A DNA stretch of 33,235 nt from Desulfobulbaceae bacterium (GTDB lineage: Bacteria > Desulfobacterota > Desulfobulbia > Desulfobulbales > VMSU01). The position numbers were made by a program, and so were the translations under genes. Numbering within the stretch: the stretch's first letter is position 1; every line of letters begins with the position of its first letter. The notes below the pieces were generated by a model. That model had not been told where the DNA came from. It did not search any database and worked only from the letters and a program-made list of their open reading frames with translations. The stretch lies in contig VMSU01000032.1 in assembly GCA_013792005.1 (NCBI GenBank), forward strand, positions 1 through 33,235. Direction: 5' to 3'. This document shows positions 16,612 to 25,907 of this stretch, one piece after another.

Positions 16612-18141
16612 CTAAACATTTTGTTTTCTAATGATAAAGGTTCGCATTTCACCTATGGATTGTCCTAATTCATTGGTTGTGAATCTCTGGTTTTGAGTGT
16701 TTTCAGGATGATGAATTTGGTGTCGGATATATTCACTCGAAATTATCTGTATTTCCGAAACACTTCCGTTCCGCTCTTTTTTGTAAGCACGATTAGGCTT
16801 GCCGTTTTTGTAGTCAGTTAGCCACCCTTCACTTTCAATGTAGCCATACAATTCATTGTGATAACCATCGTCAGATTCGTTGAAGGCAAGGAAGTTTACT
16901 TCGTTAAGTGAGGGATAAGGCAAATTATGCTTTTCAATATTTACAATCTCTTTGGCCTGACTCCCTTTGATCAGCTTCAGGTGCTCAAAATTCAACATTT
17001 TGACAATCGCAGGGCTATGAGTCGTCAAAATGATTTGAGTGTGTTGGCTCTTCGACAGTTCAATGAAAGCATCAATGAGTTTTTTCTGATGATCAGGGTG
17101 CTGAGATGTTTCTGGCTCCTCAATTGCGTAAATAATATCAGAAACATTTTTTTCACTTCTTCTTCTCTCTGCCTCAGCCCTGAAAAAGTTTAGTAGAACA
17201 AGCCTTTTCACACCGCTTCCACGCTTATTTATCGGAATATCTTCATCCCCTGAAATAGAGACATTCTTGAAAACGTCTGCCCATTTTAGGCTTTCAACCA
17301 AAGGAATGACGGGATTCAGGCTGTTGGCAATTTCCGGATTCATCTCTTTCAGTTTTTCCAACGTCCGATCAGCTACCTCTTTAAGTTTAGAACCAACTTC
17401 TGTCGCTATTTGCTTGAGCGAAGATTGAATACTTGCGTCCTTCAAGATTTCTTGAACAGCCCACTTCATCGGGTCTTGTATCTCGCTGTCACCATCACTG
17501 TTCTTTCGATCAGATTGAAAGAGAGAATACAGCGGCATGTAGTTTTTGAGCTGGTCCCAAATATTCTTAGCGTCTTCTTTGGTTACATCTATTGTAACTT
17601 CGCTAAGTTGAAGATTGTCCGAATAATGCGCCCAAATGGCTTTGCGCATGACGGCATTTTTCTTTTCATCATCACAGGTAATCGAGTCTTTTTTAATGAT
17701 CGACTGCAAGTCCTTCTGCTTTTTTAGAAGAAGGTCTGCGCAGGCTGGATTAGAGGGATGGTTTGCCTTTACAGACACTTTTTCCTTGCCAGCATTCGGG
17801 TAGATTTTGACGATCTCCAGCTTGCTGCGACTATTTAAGAGATATTCATCTTGAAGCGTCGTTCCGTTTGTGCTGTCAATCACCAAGCTGACCGGCAAAT
17901 CCTCAAAAACGACAGCAATGCAGATATCATTATTTCCCTCTGCAAGCCCTTGTTTGTTGATATCTTCCTTATCCAGTTTTATGACTCCTTTGCCATCATT
18001 AAAGAACACATCAAGAGCCTCAAGCACCGTTGATTTTCCCACATCATTTTTCCCAACGAATACAGTCAGATTGTTGAAATCAATAGTGGTTTCATCTTTG
18101 TAACCACGAAAGTTTGATATTTAAATCTGTGATATTTTCAT
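16612..18141 (-). pseudogene. OLD-like AAA/ABC-type ATPase with nonsense codon 7
   Basis: The full frame from the ATG at 18141 would give 509 residues: MKISQI, then TAA (18121-18123), then ISNFRGYKDETTIDFNNL and VFVGKNDVGKST (Walker A at 30-38). The family normally has a lysine where the TAA stands (AAA to TAA). Downstream are an ABC-like signature (RGSGVKRLVLLNFF), Walker B (YAIEEPE) and an H-loop (TTHSPA), so the ATPase is otherwise intact. I see no TOPRIM domain of true OLD nucleases. The C-terminus carries RHQIHH (from Arg473), an Rx4H pattern like HEPN ribonucleases. The ATG lies two bases after the hsdS stop. A GTG at 18042 would start inside Walker A and give a crippled protein. Confidence 0.75.
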
Positions 18142-18143
18142 GA

Positions 18144-19328
18144 TTACGCCTCCATGTATTGCTTAACGATTTCAGGTTTTACCCGCCACTCGCCCGTCAG
18201 CATTTTCTGCATCAGTCCGCGTTTCTGGTTTTTGTATTTATCTGCGAGCTGTTTCAGTAGTTCGATTTCCTGCTGGCAAACGGACAGAGTTTCAGCAATT
18301 TCTTTTTGTTCTTCGAGAGGAGGAACTGGAATCTTAATGCTCAGGAAATCTGGTATGCTTATCTGTTTCCCGTCCCGGATACCGATTACGGCGAGGTTCA
18401 AGTACTTCTCAATGAAGATGTAGGACTTAAAAAATAGCCGGTAAAAGTCACTGTTCAATTCAATTTTCGGTCTCAACACGGTATACGCAGGGCTGATGAT
18501 CCCTTGGTAATTCGAGTATTCAATGCCTCCCTGGAATGAACGAAGACTTATCGCAAAATCTCCATGCTTTATGAGTTTATAGCTGGCTGTCGTACCATCG
18601 GGTGACATGACTCGGCCTTCCAACATGCTGCGAGGAATAACGCCACGATCTTGGGTAACCGACAGAAGCTCCTCATCGGGAAAATTCTTTTCTGTTATCG
18701 TGTCGAATATTTTCTTCGGTTTGATATGGGGCCAGGTATCGCACCGCTGGCTAATCAGTTTTTGAATCTGGCCCTTTAAGCGGGCTTCTTTCGCCTGAAT
18801 CAACCGTTCGGTTTTCTCGATGGCCTCATCCCAGGTGGACAGCAGATCGGCAATGGCCTTTTGTTCGGGAAGTGGAGGGAGAAGAACCGGAATAATTCCA
18901 ACCAAGCCAAGGTTTAGGTTCCCCTGTCCACTACTATTGCTTAACGCTCTGATATTTGTGTAATTGAACAGCAAATACTGGAAAATGTACCAGCTGTCGC
19001 ATTGCTCGCCACAAACGATCGTTGCGGCATTCTGGTTTGTGCAGGCTTCAAAATTCAAATACCCGACTTGGCCACGTGTCTTTCCCTGTCCGATCATACC
19101 GAGAAGAATTGTATTTTGGGGAACCATCTTTGCTGATGATTTTTTCAATCCCTCTTCCGTGATCCATTCATCTATATCTTGCTTATTTATGATGCAGTTC
19201 TGAATTTGCGTTGTCTTTACCCATGGTACATTGCCATCCCAGTATGCAGGGTTTGTCCGTGAAGGTGTGCCGCCTGAAGAAATGTCTGCGATGTCTCCAA
19301 GAACAACCCGTTTATGCTTAACACTCAT
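18144..19328 (-). CDS. hsdS: Type I restriction-modification specificity subunit (full length)
   Basis: A 394-residue HsdS with two target-recognition domains, which set the bipartite DNA sequence recognised by the HsdM/HsdR complex. The first repeat begins RVVLGDIADISSGGTPSR and ends in the coiled coil LPEQKAIADLLSTWDEAIEKTERLI. The second ends LEEQKEIAETLSVCQQEIELLKQLADKYKNQKRGLMQKML. The ATG at 19328 is chosen over an in-frame TTG at 19349 because AAGGAG lies just before it. The gene is separated from hsdM by three satellite genes and is directly followed by the AAA-ATPase gene. The gene and its partner lie between 27 bp inverted repeats. Confidence 0.92.
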   Translation of the reverse strand: MSVKHKRVVLGDIADISSGGTPSRTNPAYWDGNVPWVKTTQIQNCIINKQDIDEWITEEGLKKSSAKMVPQNTILLGMIGQGKTRGQVGYLNFEACTNQNAATIVCGEQCDSWYIFQYLLFNYTNIRALSNSSGQGNLNLGLVGIIPVLLPPLPEQKAIADLLSTWDEAIEKTERLIQAKEARLKGQIQKLISQRCDTWPHIKPKKIFDTITEKNFPDEELLSVTQDRGVIPRSMLEGRVMSPDGTTASYKLIKHGDFAISLRSFQGGIEYSNYQGIISPAYTVLRPKIELNSDFYRLFFKSYIFIEKYLNLAVIGIRDGKQISIPDFLSIKIPVPPLEEQKEIAETLSVCQQEIELLKQLADKYKNQKRGLMQKMLTGEWRVKPEIVKQYMEA

Positions 19329-19350
19329 CGCTGAATCTCCTTGAGCCAAG

Positions 19351-19377
19351 CGGCTTCGCCGAATGATGAGGTATGAG
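19351..19377 (-). repeat. 27 bp inverted repeat, arm 2 (dispersed repeat copy C)
   Basis: A perfect inverted copy of 16517-16543, lying just upstream of hsdS. In this orientation the GATGAGG is on the plus strand and does not serve a gene. Confidence 0.9.
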
Positions 19378-19400
19378 GGCTAAGTGCTGAATTCATTTTC

Positions 19401-19507
19401 AACCGCGAAACACGCGAAAATCGCGAAAGCAAGTCGCTAACTTTTCGTGTATTTCGCGCCTTTCGCGGTTCCAAAAAATATTGGTGTAAATTCGTGTTCA
19501 TTCGTGG
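19401..19507. repeat. Complex inverted and direct repeats between hsdS and ORF6N gene
   Basis: AACCGCGAAACACGCGAAAA at 19401 and the reversed TTTCGCGCCTTTCGCGGTT ending at 19470 form an imperfect palindrome of about 27 bp arms (units CGCGAAA). A CACGAAT-type copy follows (19482-19507), whose last part holds the stop codon of the upstream ORF6N gene at 19498-19500. Confidence 0.75.
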
Positions 19508-20418
19508 CTTCCTCCCAGCTTTTTAAGCATCTCAACCGCTCCAACTTCAAATTTTGAGAAGGCAAACCACTTTTTGCCGAGATCTTTTAAAGACGCTCCA
19601 ATGTGGTAAATTTCCTCTTCATCAATAATCAGGAAGCGGTCGTGTGCTTTTTTGAAAACTTCAATAATTATTGGCGGGTATTGTTCATTGTGTTTTTTTA
19701 GATCCAAAGCAAGCTGTTTTGAAATGGTTTTACTATATACGGTTGCCTGCACGCCTTTTTTGCGTTTGCCGAGAAGCGTCAGGACAGAATCATCGACATA
19801 ATTGTCAATGAGAACCAGACTACTCTTTGCCTTGCTGATGAGATCTGCGAAAAAGACGTAGGCGTCATAAACCTGTCCATCATAGAAGATTCCCTGCTTG
19901 GGCAATTCTCCAGCTTCCAAAGCATGAAATATTTTCTCGAAATTCTTTTCTGTAGCGGATTCAAAGGTGATCTGCCGACGCTCTACCGAATCCAGTCGGG
20001 CAAAAACATTGGCGTTATGCTGGAGAAATCGCCGCATTTCTACAAAGGCATTGATAATCTGAATACTGGCTTTAATGGCGGTTTCACTTCGCAGAACGGC
20101 GGAAAGCATGGACACCCCCTGTTCGGTGAAGACATAGGGAAGGTACCTTCTACCTCCGTGCCCACTTGAAGTCACAATTTGTGATCTTAAGTCGGACCGG
20201 TCGCAATTTGCGACCAGTTGTTGTTTCTCCTCCACTGTGATCTGAAACCTGAAAGCTTCAGGGAAACGATCAATATTTCGTTTAACGGCTTGGTTGAGCA
20301 CTCTGGTTTCAACTCCGTAGACGGTTGCCAAATCCTGGTCGAGCATCACCTGAATTCCTCGAACGGTGAAAATCATTTTTTGAAGATTTTCCATTGGCGC
20401 AAGCTCTTGCTTGTTCAT
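19498..20418 (-). CDS. ORF6N-domain protein with C-terminal PLD-like region
   Basis: A 306-residue protein. Its N-terminal ORF6N domain (IFTVRGIQVMLDQDLATVYG, RVLNQAVKRNIDRFPEAFRF, FTEQGVSMLSAVLRS) is a phage-type DNA-binding module. The C-terminal part (SKAKSSLVLIDNYVDDSVL, KKAHDRFLIIDEEEIYHIGASL) resembles phospholipase-D-like folds, with HDRFLIID reminiscent of an HxK/HxxxxxxD site, though catalytic residues are incomplete. It is often found in restriction loci; its function is unknown. The ATG at 20418 overlaps the upstream stop as ATGA. Its last residues GGSHE and stop come from the dispersed repeat. Confidence 0.85.
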   Translation of the reverse strand: MNKQELAPMENLQKMIFTVRGIQVMLDQDLATVYGVETRVLNQAVKRNIDRFPEAFRFQITVEEKQQLVANCDRSDLRSQIVTSSGHGGRRYLPYVFTEQGVSMLSAVLRSETAIKASIQIINAFVEMRRFLQHNANVFARLDSVERRQITFESATEKNFEKIFHALEAGELPKQGIFYDGQVYDAYVFFADLISKAKSSLVLIDNYVDDSVLTLLGKRKKGVQATVYSKTISKQLALDLKKHNEQYPPIIIEVFKKAHDRFLIIDEEEIYHIGASLKDLGKKWFAFSKFEVGAVEMLKKLGGSHE

Positions 20419-21221
20419 CTTTCCACTTCCAATACTAGGCAATTTGTCTGTCCTTCGGGAGGCAGTTCTTCCGGTTTAATGCCGCGCTCATCCAGCATAT
20501 TGCGGACGCTGGTGTTGTTTTGAACATGTTCGCCGGTGATTGCAGGTTCACCTTGCAGATCATTCTGGCGGACATTGTGATTGGTGATTTCCGTTGCCAG
20601 ATTTTTCGCTGCAATGGTCACGGTTGGTAGAAAGTCTGCTAAGGGGCGATTGGAAGGTATGGCAAGTTTGTCTTTCATCCGGGCGGTGGTATTTCCGCCG
20701 AACAGGGCAGCATCACCTTTGGAACGGATTCGCCCGAAGCCCTGATCATCGACACCTCGCTCATAAATATTTCGAGAAAGTTCCGTTTCCGATTCGGTCA
20801 ATTTCTGCCTGGCCTGAAGGCGTTCTTGCAAGCGCAGCCGTTCTTCAATCAGCTCCTGTTTTCGTGTCTGCACCGCGAAATAGGTCTGGGCAAAGGCAAT
20901 GGCTTCCTTGCGAGGGTCGCCGTTCTGGGCAATCAGGTAACAGGCATAACGGGTGAGCATGATGTCCTCAACCGGACGCTCCGCCCCGGAACCGATCTGG
21001 ACCATTTTCGTGACGCCACGAAAATGGTTGGCAACCACCCCGCCTGAGGTCTCACAAGCAATGGATGCTTTGTGGATGACTTTGCTGAAATTTTCCCATC
21101 GGTCATACCCGAGAGTTATCATAATCTCTCTTGCATACCAAAACTCTGTTGATTCATCAGGAATCTGGCGAACGAGAGCATCAAATGAGATTGTCAGTTT
21201 GGTAATCGTATTTTTATCCAT
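20415..21221 (-). CDS. dinD: DinD-like protein (copy 1)
   Basis: A 268-residue homologue of E. coli DNA-damage-inducible protein D, which is reported to antagonise RecA filament activity. Typical stretches are STEFWYAREIMITLGYDRWENF, GSGAERPVEDIMLTRYACYLIAQNGD and AIAFAQTYFAVQTRKQELIEERL, and the C-terminus is the usual SVRNMLDERGIKPEELPP. In type I restriction islands this family is a common satellite, possibly moderating DNA damage from restriction (inference). No LexA-type box is visible upstream. The start ATG follows GGGG after 8 bases; the stop overlaps the ORF6N start by four bases. Confidence 0.9.
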   Translation of the reverse strand: MDKNTITKLTISFDALVRQIPDESTEFWYAREIMITLGYDRWENFSKVIHKASIACETSGGVVANHFRGVTKMVQIGSGAERPVEDIMLTRYACYLIAQNGDPRKEAIAFAQTYFAVQTRKQELIEERLRLQERLQARQKLTESETELSRNIYERGVDDQGFGRIRSKGDAALFGGNTTARMKDKLAIPSNRPLADFLPTVTIAAKNLATEITNHNVRQNDLQGEPAITGEHVQNNTSVRNMLDERGIKPEELPPEGQTNCLVLEVER

Positions 21222-21274
21222 TTGATAATCCCCATTTTCTAAACCCCTCGAATTCGATAGGTTTAAAACATTTT

Positions 21275-21340
21275 TGTGAATTTCGTGCCTTTCGTGGCTC
21301 CCTAAACCATTGGTGTAAATTCGTGTTCATTCGTGGTTAC
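21275..21340. repeat. CACGAAT-type repeats between the two dinD genes
   Basis: Two reversed units, GAATTTCGTGCCTTTCGTGG (from 21278) and AAATTCGTGTTCATTCGTGG (from 21317). The second contains the stop codon of dinD copy 2 (21327-21329) and sets its last residues NHE. Confidence 0.75.
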
Positions 21341-22178
21341 CTCCCAACTGTTTCTTCGTCTGCCGTTCCAGCTTCTTCAGATCTTCATCCGGTGTTGGCA
21401 GGTCTTCCGGCATGGTGCCGCCCAGCTCTTCGATGGTCTGACGCACTTTCTTACCGACCTCAAAATGGGTTGTATTGGCTTTGGTTTTGCCCTGAATATT
21501 TTCCCGGCGGAGTTTTTCTTCGGTTTGTGTGGCACGAAAGAGGTTGGCGGCCAGTTCTGTGCTGCCCATGTTATCCAAAATCTGCTGGCTCTTTTTCAGC
21601 CCTTTATGCTGATGAATACCCTTGGCATCCAATCCGCCGTAAAGTCCCTTGTAACCGTGGTTCTGGAAGATGGCAAAATCCAGATTGGATTCCACACCGG
21701 CCTGCTGCGCAGCTTCGACCAGCATTTTGTTGTGCTCCTTCATCTCATTGCGGAGAAACAGCCGCTTTTCATCCTCTTTCAGGCGCTGAAAGGCTTCATT
21801 GTCGGATAGTTCCTGACGTCGGGTCTGGATGGCGAAATAGGTCTGTCCGTTGGCAATGACCGGTTTGGATGGGTCGCCATTCTGGACGATCAGGTAACAG
21901 GCGTAGCGGGAGAGGGCGTAGGACTCCATCTTGCGTTCAGCCCCGGAGCCAATCAGGACCATCTCGTGCATCTCCACGAAATGATCCGACACCGGCTGGT
22001 CACTGTTGGCACAGGCCTTTTTGGCCTTTTCAATCACCGGCAGAAAATTTCTGAACTCCGCATAATCCAGTATCTTGCCAAGCCGTCTTGCCAGCCAGAA
22101 CTCTGAACCGTCATTTCCGGTCTGTTTGATATTCTCAAACGTCTGATGATGCCGCTTTTCTATGTTTTTATTACTCAT
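21327..22178 (-). CDS. dinD: DinD-like protein (copy 2)
   Basis: A 283-residue second DinD paralogue with GSEFWLARRLGKILDYAEFRNF, GSGAERKMESYALSRYACYL and YFAIQTRRQELSDNEAFQRL. The C-terminus is FEVGKKVRQTIEELGGTMPE, as in the family. It differs strongly from copy 1 in the N-terminal half, so the two are not a recent duplication. The ATG at 22178 lies 82 bases after hsdM, with a 28 bp perfect palindrome in between. Its last residues GGNHE are encoded by the dispersed repeat. Confidence 0.9.
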   Translation of the reverse strand: MSNKNIEKRHHQTFENIKQTGNDGSEFWLARRLGKILDYAEFRNFLPVIEKAKKACANSDQPVSDHFVEMHEMVLIGSGAERKMESYALSRYACYLIVQNGDPSKPVIANGQTYFAIQTRRQELSDNEAFQRLKEDEKRLFLRNEMKEHNKMLVEAAQQAGVESNLDFAIFQNHGYKGLYGGLDAKGIHQHKGLKKSQQILDNMGSTELAANLFRATQTEEKLRRENIQGKTKANTTHFEVGKKVRQTIEELGGTMPEDLPTPDEDLKKLERQTKKQLGGNHE

Positions 22179-22197
22179 GACCAGCCTCCCGCACTGA

Positions 22198-22225
22198 CCA
22201 TTTTCCTGACGTCAGGAAAATGGTT
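22198..22225. promoter_or_regulatory. 28 bp perfect palindrome between hsdM and dinD
   Basis: Two 14-base arms without spacer, centred on CCTGACGTCAGG (outer part ACCATTTT and AAAATGGT). As RNA it would form a strong hairpin without a following T tract; as DNA it could bind a dimeric regulator. It is the only long perfect palindrome in the operon. Confidence 0.7.
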
Positions 22226-22232
22226 CGACTGT

Positions 22233-22260
22233 ATTCGTGTAATTTGGTGTGCATTCATGG

Positions 22261-22263
<3 letters not shown>
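22233..22263. repeat. CACGAAT-type repeat at the end of hsdM
   Basis: The reversed unit ATTCGTGTAATTTGGTGTGC plus CATTCATGGTT lies immediately behind the hsdM stop codon and overlaps it by a few bases. Confidence 0.6.
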
Positions 22264-23853
<1,590 letters not shown>

Positions 23854-23876
23854 AATGATGCTCCTTAATAATTTTT

Positions 23877-24304
23877 AACCACGAATGGACACTAATTTTC
23901 ACGAATGGGGTTAGAGAACAATTCGCTCCCATTCCAGTTTTGCATGCTTAAAATTCAGTAATAGCCCGACTCGCAGACCCGTTATTTTGAGATAATTGAT
24001 TAATTGTGCTCTTTCATTGTTGCCGATCGCTTCGATGATTTTGGCATCTATCACAATCTGATCAAAGGCGATCAGGTCGGGAATGTATTCTCCAACCTGA
24101 ATGGTTTTGTAGATGACCGGGAAACGAGCTTGTTGCTTGTAGGGAATACCTTTCAATCCAAACTCAACGACCAATGCATTTTCATATGGTTTTTCCAGCA
24201 AGCCATGCCCAAGCGTGTTCAATATCTCCATGGCACAACCCACAATCTGATACACCTCATCTTTCAGTAATAATTCGTGTTTATTCGTGTCCATTCGTGG
24301 TTCC
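23877..24304. mobile_element. Putative inverted-repeat element carrying a GxxExxY gene
   Basis: AACCACGAATGGACACTAAT at 23877 and the reversed AATTCGTGTTTATTCGTG from 24272 to 24304 form terminal inverted repeats around a single GxxExxY gene. The outer arms match those of the insert inside hsdR, including 22 identical bases at 24283-24304 and 13062-13083. The left arms of both share the pattern TTTTCAC-AAT. There is no transposase gene, and target-site duplications were not resolved. Confidence 0.55.
23911..24294 (-). CDS. GxxExxY protein (PD-(D/E)xK nuclease-like)
   Basis: A 127-residue protein of the GxxExxY family, named for the motif seen here as GLLEKPY (Gly31, Glu34, Tyr37). The later stretch YIPDLIAFDQIVIDAKIIEAI has the layout of a PD-(D/E)xK nuclease core, with Asp-Ala-Lys at the usual ExK place; activity is not proven for the family. 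The start MDTNKHE, its ATG, and most of the ribosome site (AAGGAACCACGA) are supplied by the terminal repeat. The gene overlaps the end of the half-size hsdS. It may be cargo of the bracketing repeat element rather than part of the restriction system. Confidence 0.85.
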   Translation of the reverse strand: MDTNKHELLLKDEVYQIVGCAMEILNTLGHGLLEKPYENALVVEFGLKGIPYKQQARFPVIYKTIQVGEYIPDLIAFDQIVIDAKIIEAIGNNERAQLINYLKITGLRVGLLLNFKHAKLEWERIVL

Positions 24305-24874
24305 TTTTGCAAACTGCATTAGCAGTGTTGAAATGTATTGTTCCCGCTTGTCGGCCAGCGTATGAAGCAGGGTTTGTTCTCTCGCGATAAGCGTGGCCAG
24401 CTCTACGATGTTTTTCTGCTTTTCCAGGCTTGGCAGCGCCACCTCCAGATCTTCAATTGCCTGCTTGCTGATCATTTTCTGAACCGTCCCCTTGGCCCGG
24501 CTGGTCAAAAAAATCTGCGCATCCCGCTGGCTGATGTACCAGTTCAGATACTCGGGCAAAATCTTGTCCGGCTTGGTCACCCTTATCCTTAATAAAGGAG
24601 CGGCGACAACTGCCTTGCCCGGATCTTCAAGAAGAACCGCTGCTGTGGTCACATGACCGCGAGACCTGAATACCAGATCGCCTCTTTGCGCGAGGTGGTG
24701 CTCTTTCATGGCCTCCATATTGATTCTGACCAAATCATCACAGCCGACCGTGTTGTCATCCAGAAGATCCTTCATCTGAATAACTGCAACTCCGCCATCT
24801 TCAGAGGCTTCGAGACGAGACCTGAACGAATATCCCATCTGCACGGTTGCCATTTTTTTTATTTTCATCTTCAT
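24281..24874 (-). CDS. Half-size HsdS-like specificity protein
   Basis: A 197-residue protein with one target-recognition domain. MATVQMGYSFRSRLEASEDGGVAVIQMKDL opens it, GTVQKMISKQAIEDLEVALPSLEKQ is the central conserved stretch, and the C-terminal coiled coil (ELATLIAREQTLLHTLADKREQYISTLL) would pair it with a second copy or with HsdM. Half-size subunits can act as dimers. Its last residues NGHE and stop codon lie within the inverted repeat of the downstream GxxExxY element, so the original C-terminus may have been altered by the insertion. AAGGTG precedes the ATG. It is the first gene of the operon. Confidence 0.82.
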   Translation of the reverse strand: MKMKIKKMATVQMGYSFRSRLEASEDGGVAVIQMKDLLDDNTVGCDDLVRINMEAMKEHHLAQRGDLVFRSRGHVTTAAVLLEDPGKAVVAAPLLRIRVTKPDKILPEYLNWYISQRDAQIFLTSRAKGTVQKMISKQAIEDLEVALPSLEKQKNIVELATLIAREQTLLHTLADKREQYISTLLMQFAKGTTNGHE

Positions 24875-24913
24875 TTAATCACCTTGCAATATGCTGTAAT
24901 GTTATTTCTGCAT

Positions 24914-24942
24914 AATATGTGAATATGCGAGATGTTTGTCAA
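24914..24942 (-). promoter_or_regulatory. Likely promoter of the island operon
   Basis: On the minus strand TTGACA (24942-24937) is followed by CATATT (24919-24914) after 17 bases, or TATTAT after 19. The half-size hsdS starts about 40 bases downstream. Two direct copies of TGCAGAAAT on the minus strand (24971-24963 and 24912-24904) flank it and could be operator half sites. Confidence 0.65.
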
Positions 24943-25141
24943 CCACAATTTGCAAAAATACCATTTCTGCACTTTTGGCGCCATTTGCCGGAGGCAATCC
25001 GTTCCGCATTATGGCCAAGGTTATAATGGTACAGCCAAACGGGCCTGATCAAGTCGTTCGACAGTCCGATAGACCCGGATACTGGACGGTAAGTAATACC
25101 AAATGAGGAAGATTCAAAAAAGTGTGGGTAAATCCCGACAC

Positions 25142-25184
25142 GTTCTCTGTTTCTCCGGCAAGTAAGGTGCAGAGAAACCAGAAC
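25142..25184 (+). promoter_or_regulatory. Leader hairpin before the 78-residue gene
   Basis: GTTTCTC (25149-25155) pairs with GAGAAAC (25172-25178), and GTTCT (25142-25146) with AGAAC (25180-25184), separated by a small internal loop. The hairpin ends three bases before the ribosome site CAGGAGA, so it could control access to it. Confidence 0.4.
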
Positions 25185-25197
25185 ACAGGAGAACCTG

Positions 25198-25434
25198 ATG
25201 GATATTAATGATTTGTTTGACGGTATTACTGAGGCGTTTCGGCAGTATCAGGCGGAAATAGCGGAGCAGACACAGGCTTCCGCCAACCAGGCTCCCGCTG
25301 GACTTGAGTTGGAAACAGCAGCTGAGAAAACGGAGAACAAAGTGGCAACAGAGAAGAGAGAAGAAGGAAATTTCCCGAAACGGGAGCGATTTAGAAGCAT
25401 TCGGCTGAATGCTCAACTCGACGTAAGTCTCTAA
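25198..25434 (+). CDS. Hypothetical 78-residue acidic/charged protein
   Basis: Not recognised. The frame encodes MDINDLFDGITEAFRQYQAE and then a Glu/Ala/Lys-rich middle, ending RFRSIRLNAQLDVSL. There are no cysteines, no membrane segment and no signal peptide. GGAG lies six bases before the ATG, and a strong hairpin terminator follows 15 bases after the stop, which favours a real gene. It is the only plus-strand gene in the island and lies between the operon promoter and ssrA, so it may be an island-encoded regulator or a leftover. Chance open frame is the alternative. Confidence 0.5.
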   Translation: MDINDLFDGITEAFRQYQAEIAEQTQASANQAPAGLELETAAEKTENKVATEKREEGNFPKRERFRSIRLNAQLDVSL

Positions 25435-25449
25435 TTTATAAAAAGATAA

Positions 25450-25490
25450 AAACCGATCCCGCGTGCCGGACTCGGCAACAGGATCGGTTT
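25450..25490. terminator. Bidirectional terminator between ssrA and the 78-residue gene
   Basis: A 10 bp stem AAACCGATCC (25450-25459) with its complement at 25481-25490. An inner TGCCG/CGGCA stem sits in the loop. A and T tracts lie on both sides, so it can serve ssrA on the minus strand and the small gene on the plus strand. Confidence 0.85.
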
Positions 25491-25503
25491 GTTTAAAATT
25501 GAT

Positions 25504-25863
25504 TGGTGGAGGCGCCGGGAGTTGAACCCGGGTCCGAAAATACTCCCCCTCAAGCGTCTACATGCGTGTTCCTGATTAATTGCTTATCGCGCCTCAGCCC
25601 TTCCAGGACCAAAAGGCTTTTAGCGCTATCCAGCTAAGTTTCGCCAGGCGGCGGCAGGAGCACCGGGAGGCTATCCCATGAAGTCGGCGTCCGCATCCCA
25701 CCCCATGGGAGAGGGCAAGAGAAGACGGTAGCAGTGATTAAGCTGCTACGGCGTAATTATAGTCGTCTGCGACTGTGTTTATGTTCAACCTGTTTAACGA
25801 GTGTGAAGAGAACTCGGCATGCAGCCTGGGCTTATGTACCCCCGTCGAAACCGTTTCGCCCCC
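25504..25863 (-). ncRNA. ssrA: tmRNA (10Sa RNA)
   Basis: A 360-base transfer-messenger RNA that rescues stalled ribosomes together with SmpB. The 5' end GGGGGCG pairs with CGCCTCC at the 3' end, and the CCA is encoded (25506-25504). The T arm reads CCGGGTTCAACTCCCGG, and the 5' part contains CGGTTTCGACGGGG. The tag reading frame at 25770-25738 gives ADDYNYAVAA followed by TAA, with GTC just before the resume codon as in other tmRNAs. The 3' end is the probable integration point of the neighbouring island. Confidence 0.95.
25738..25770 (-). other. tmRNA proteolysis-tag frame
   Basis: Resume codon GCA at 25770-25768, then GAC GAC TAT AAT TAC GCC GTA GCA GCT TAA. The tag ADDYNYAVAA ends in the AVAA type of degradation signal recognised by ClpXP-like proteases. 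Confidence 0.85.
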
Positions 25864-25907
25864 ATAGTGTTAAGTTTGTGTGATGTAACCGGCAATATCG
25901 ATCTTGT

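Noticed and set aside
19401-19507. Possible CRISPR array from regularly spaced repeats
   Set aside because: The units are about 10 bp, degenerate and without unique spacers of constant length; no cas genes are present.
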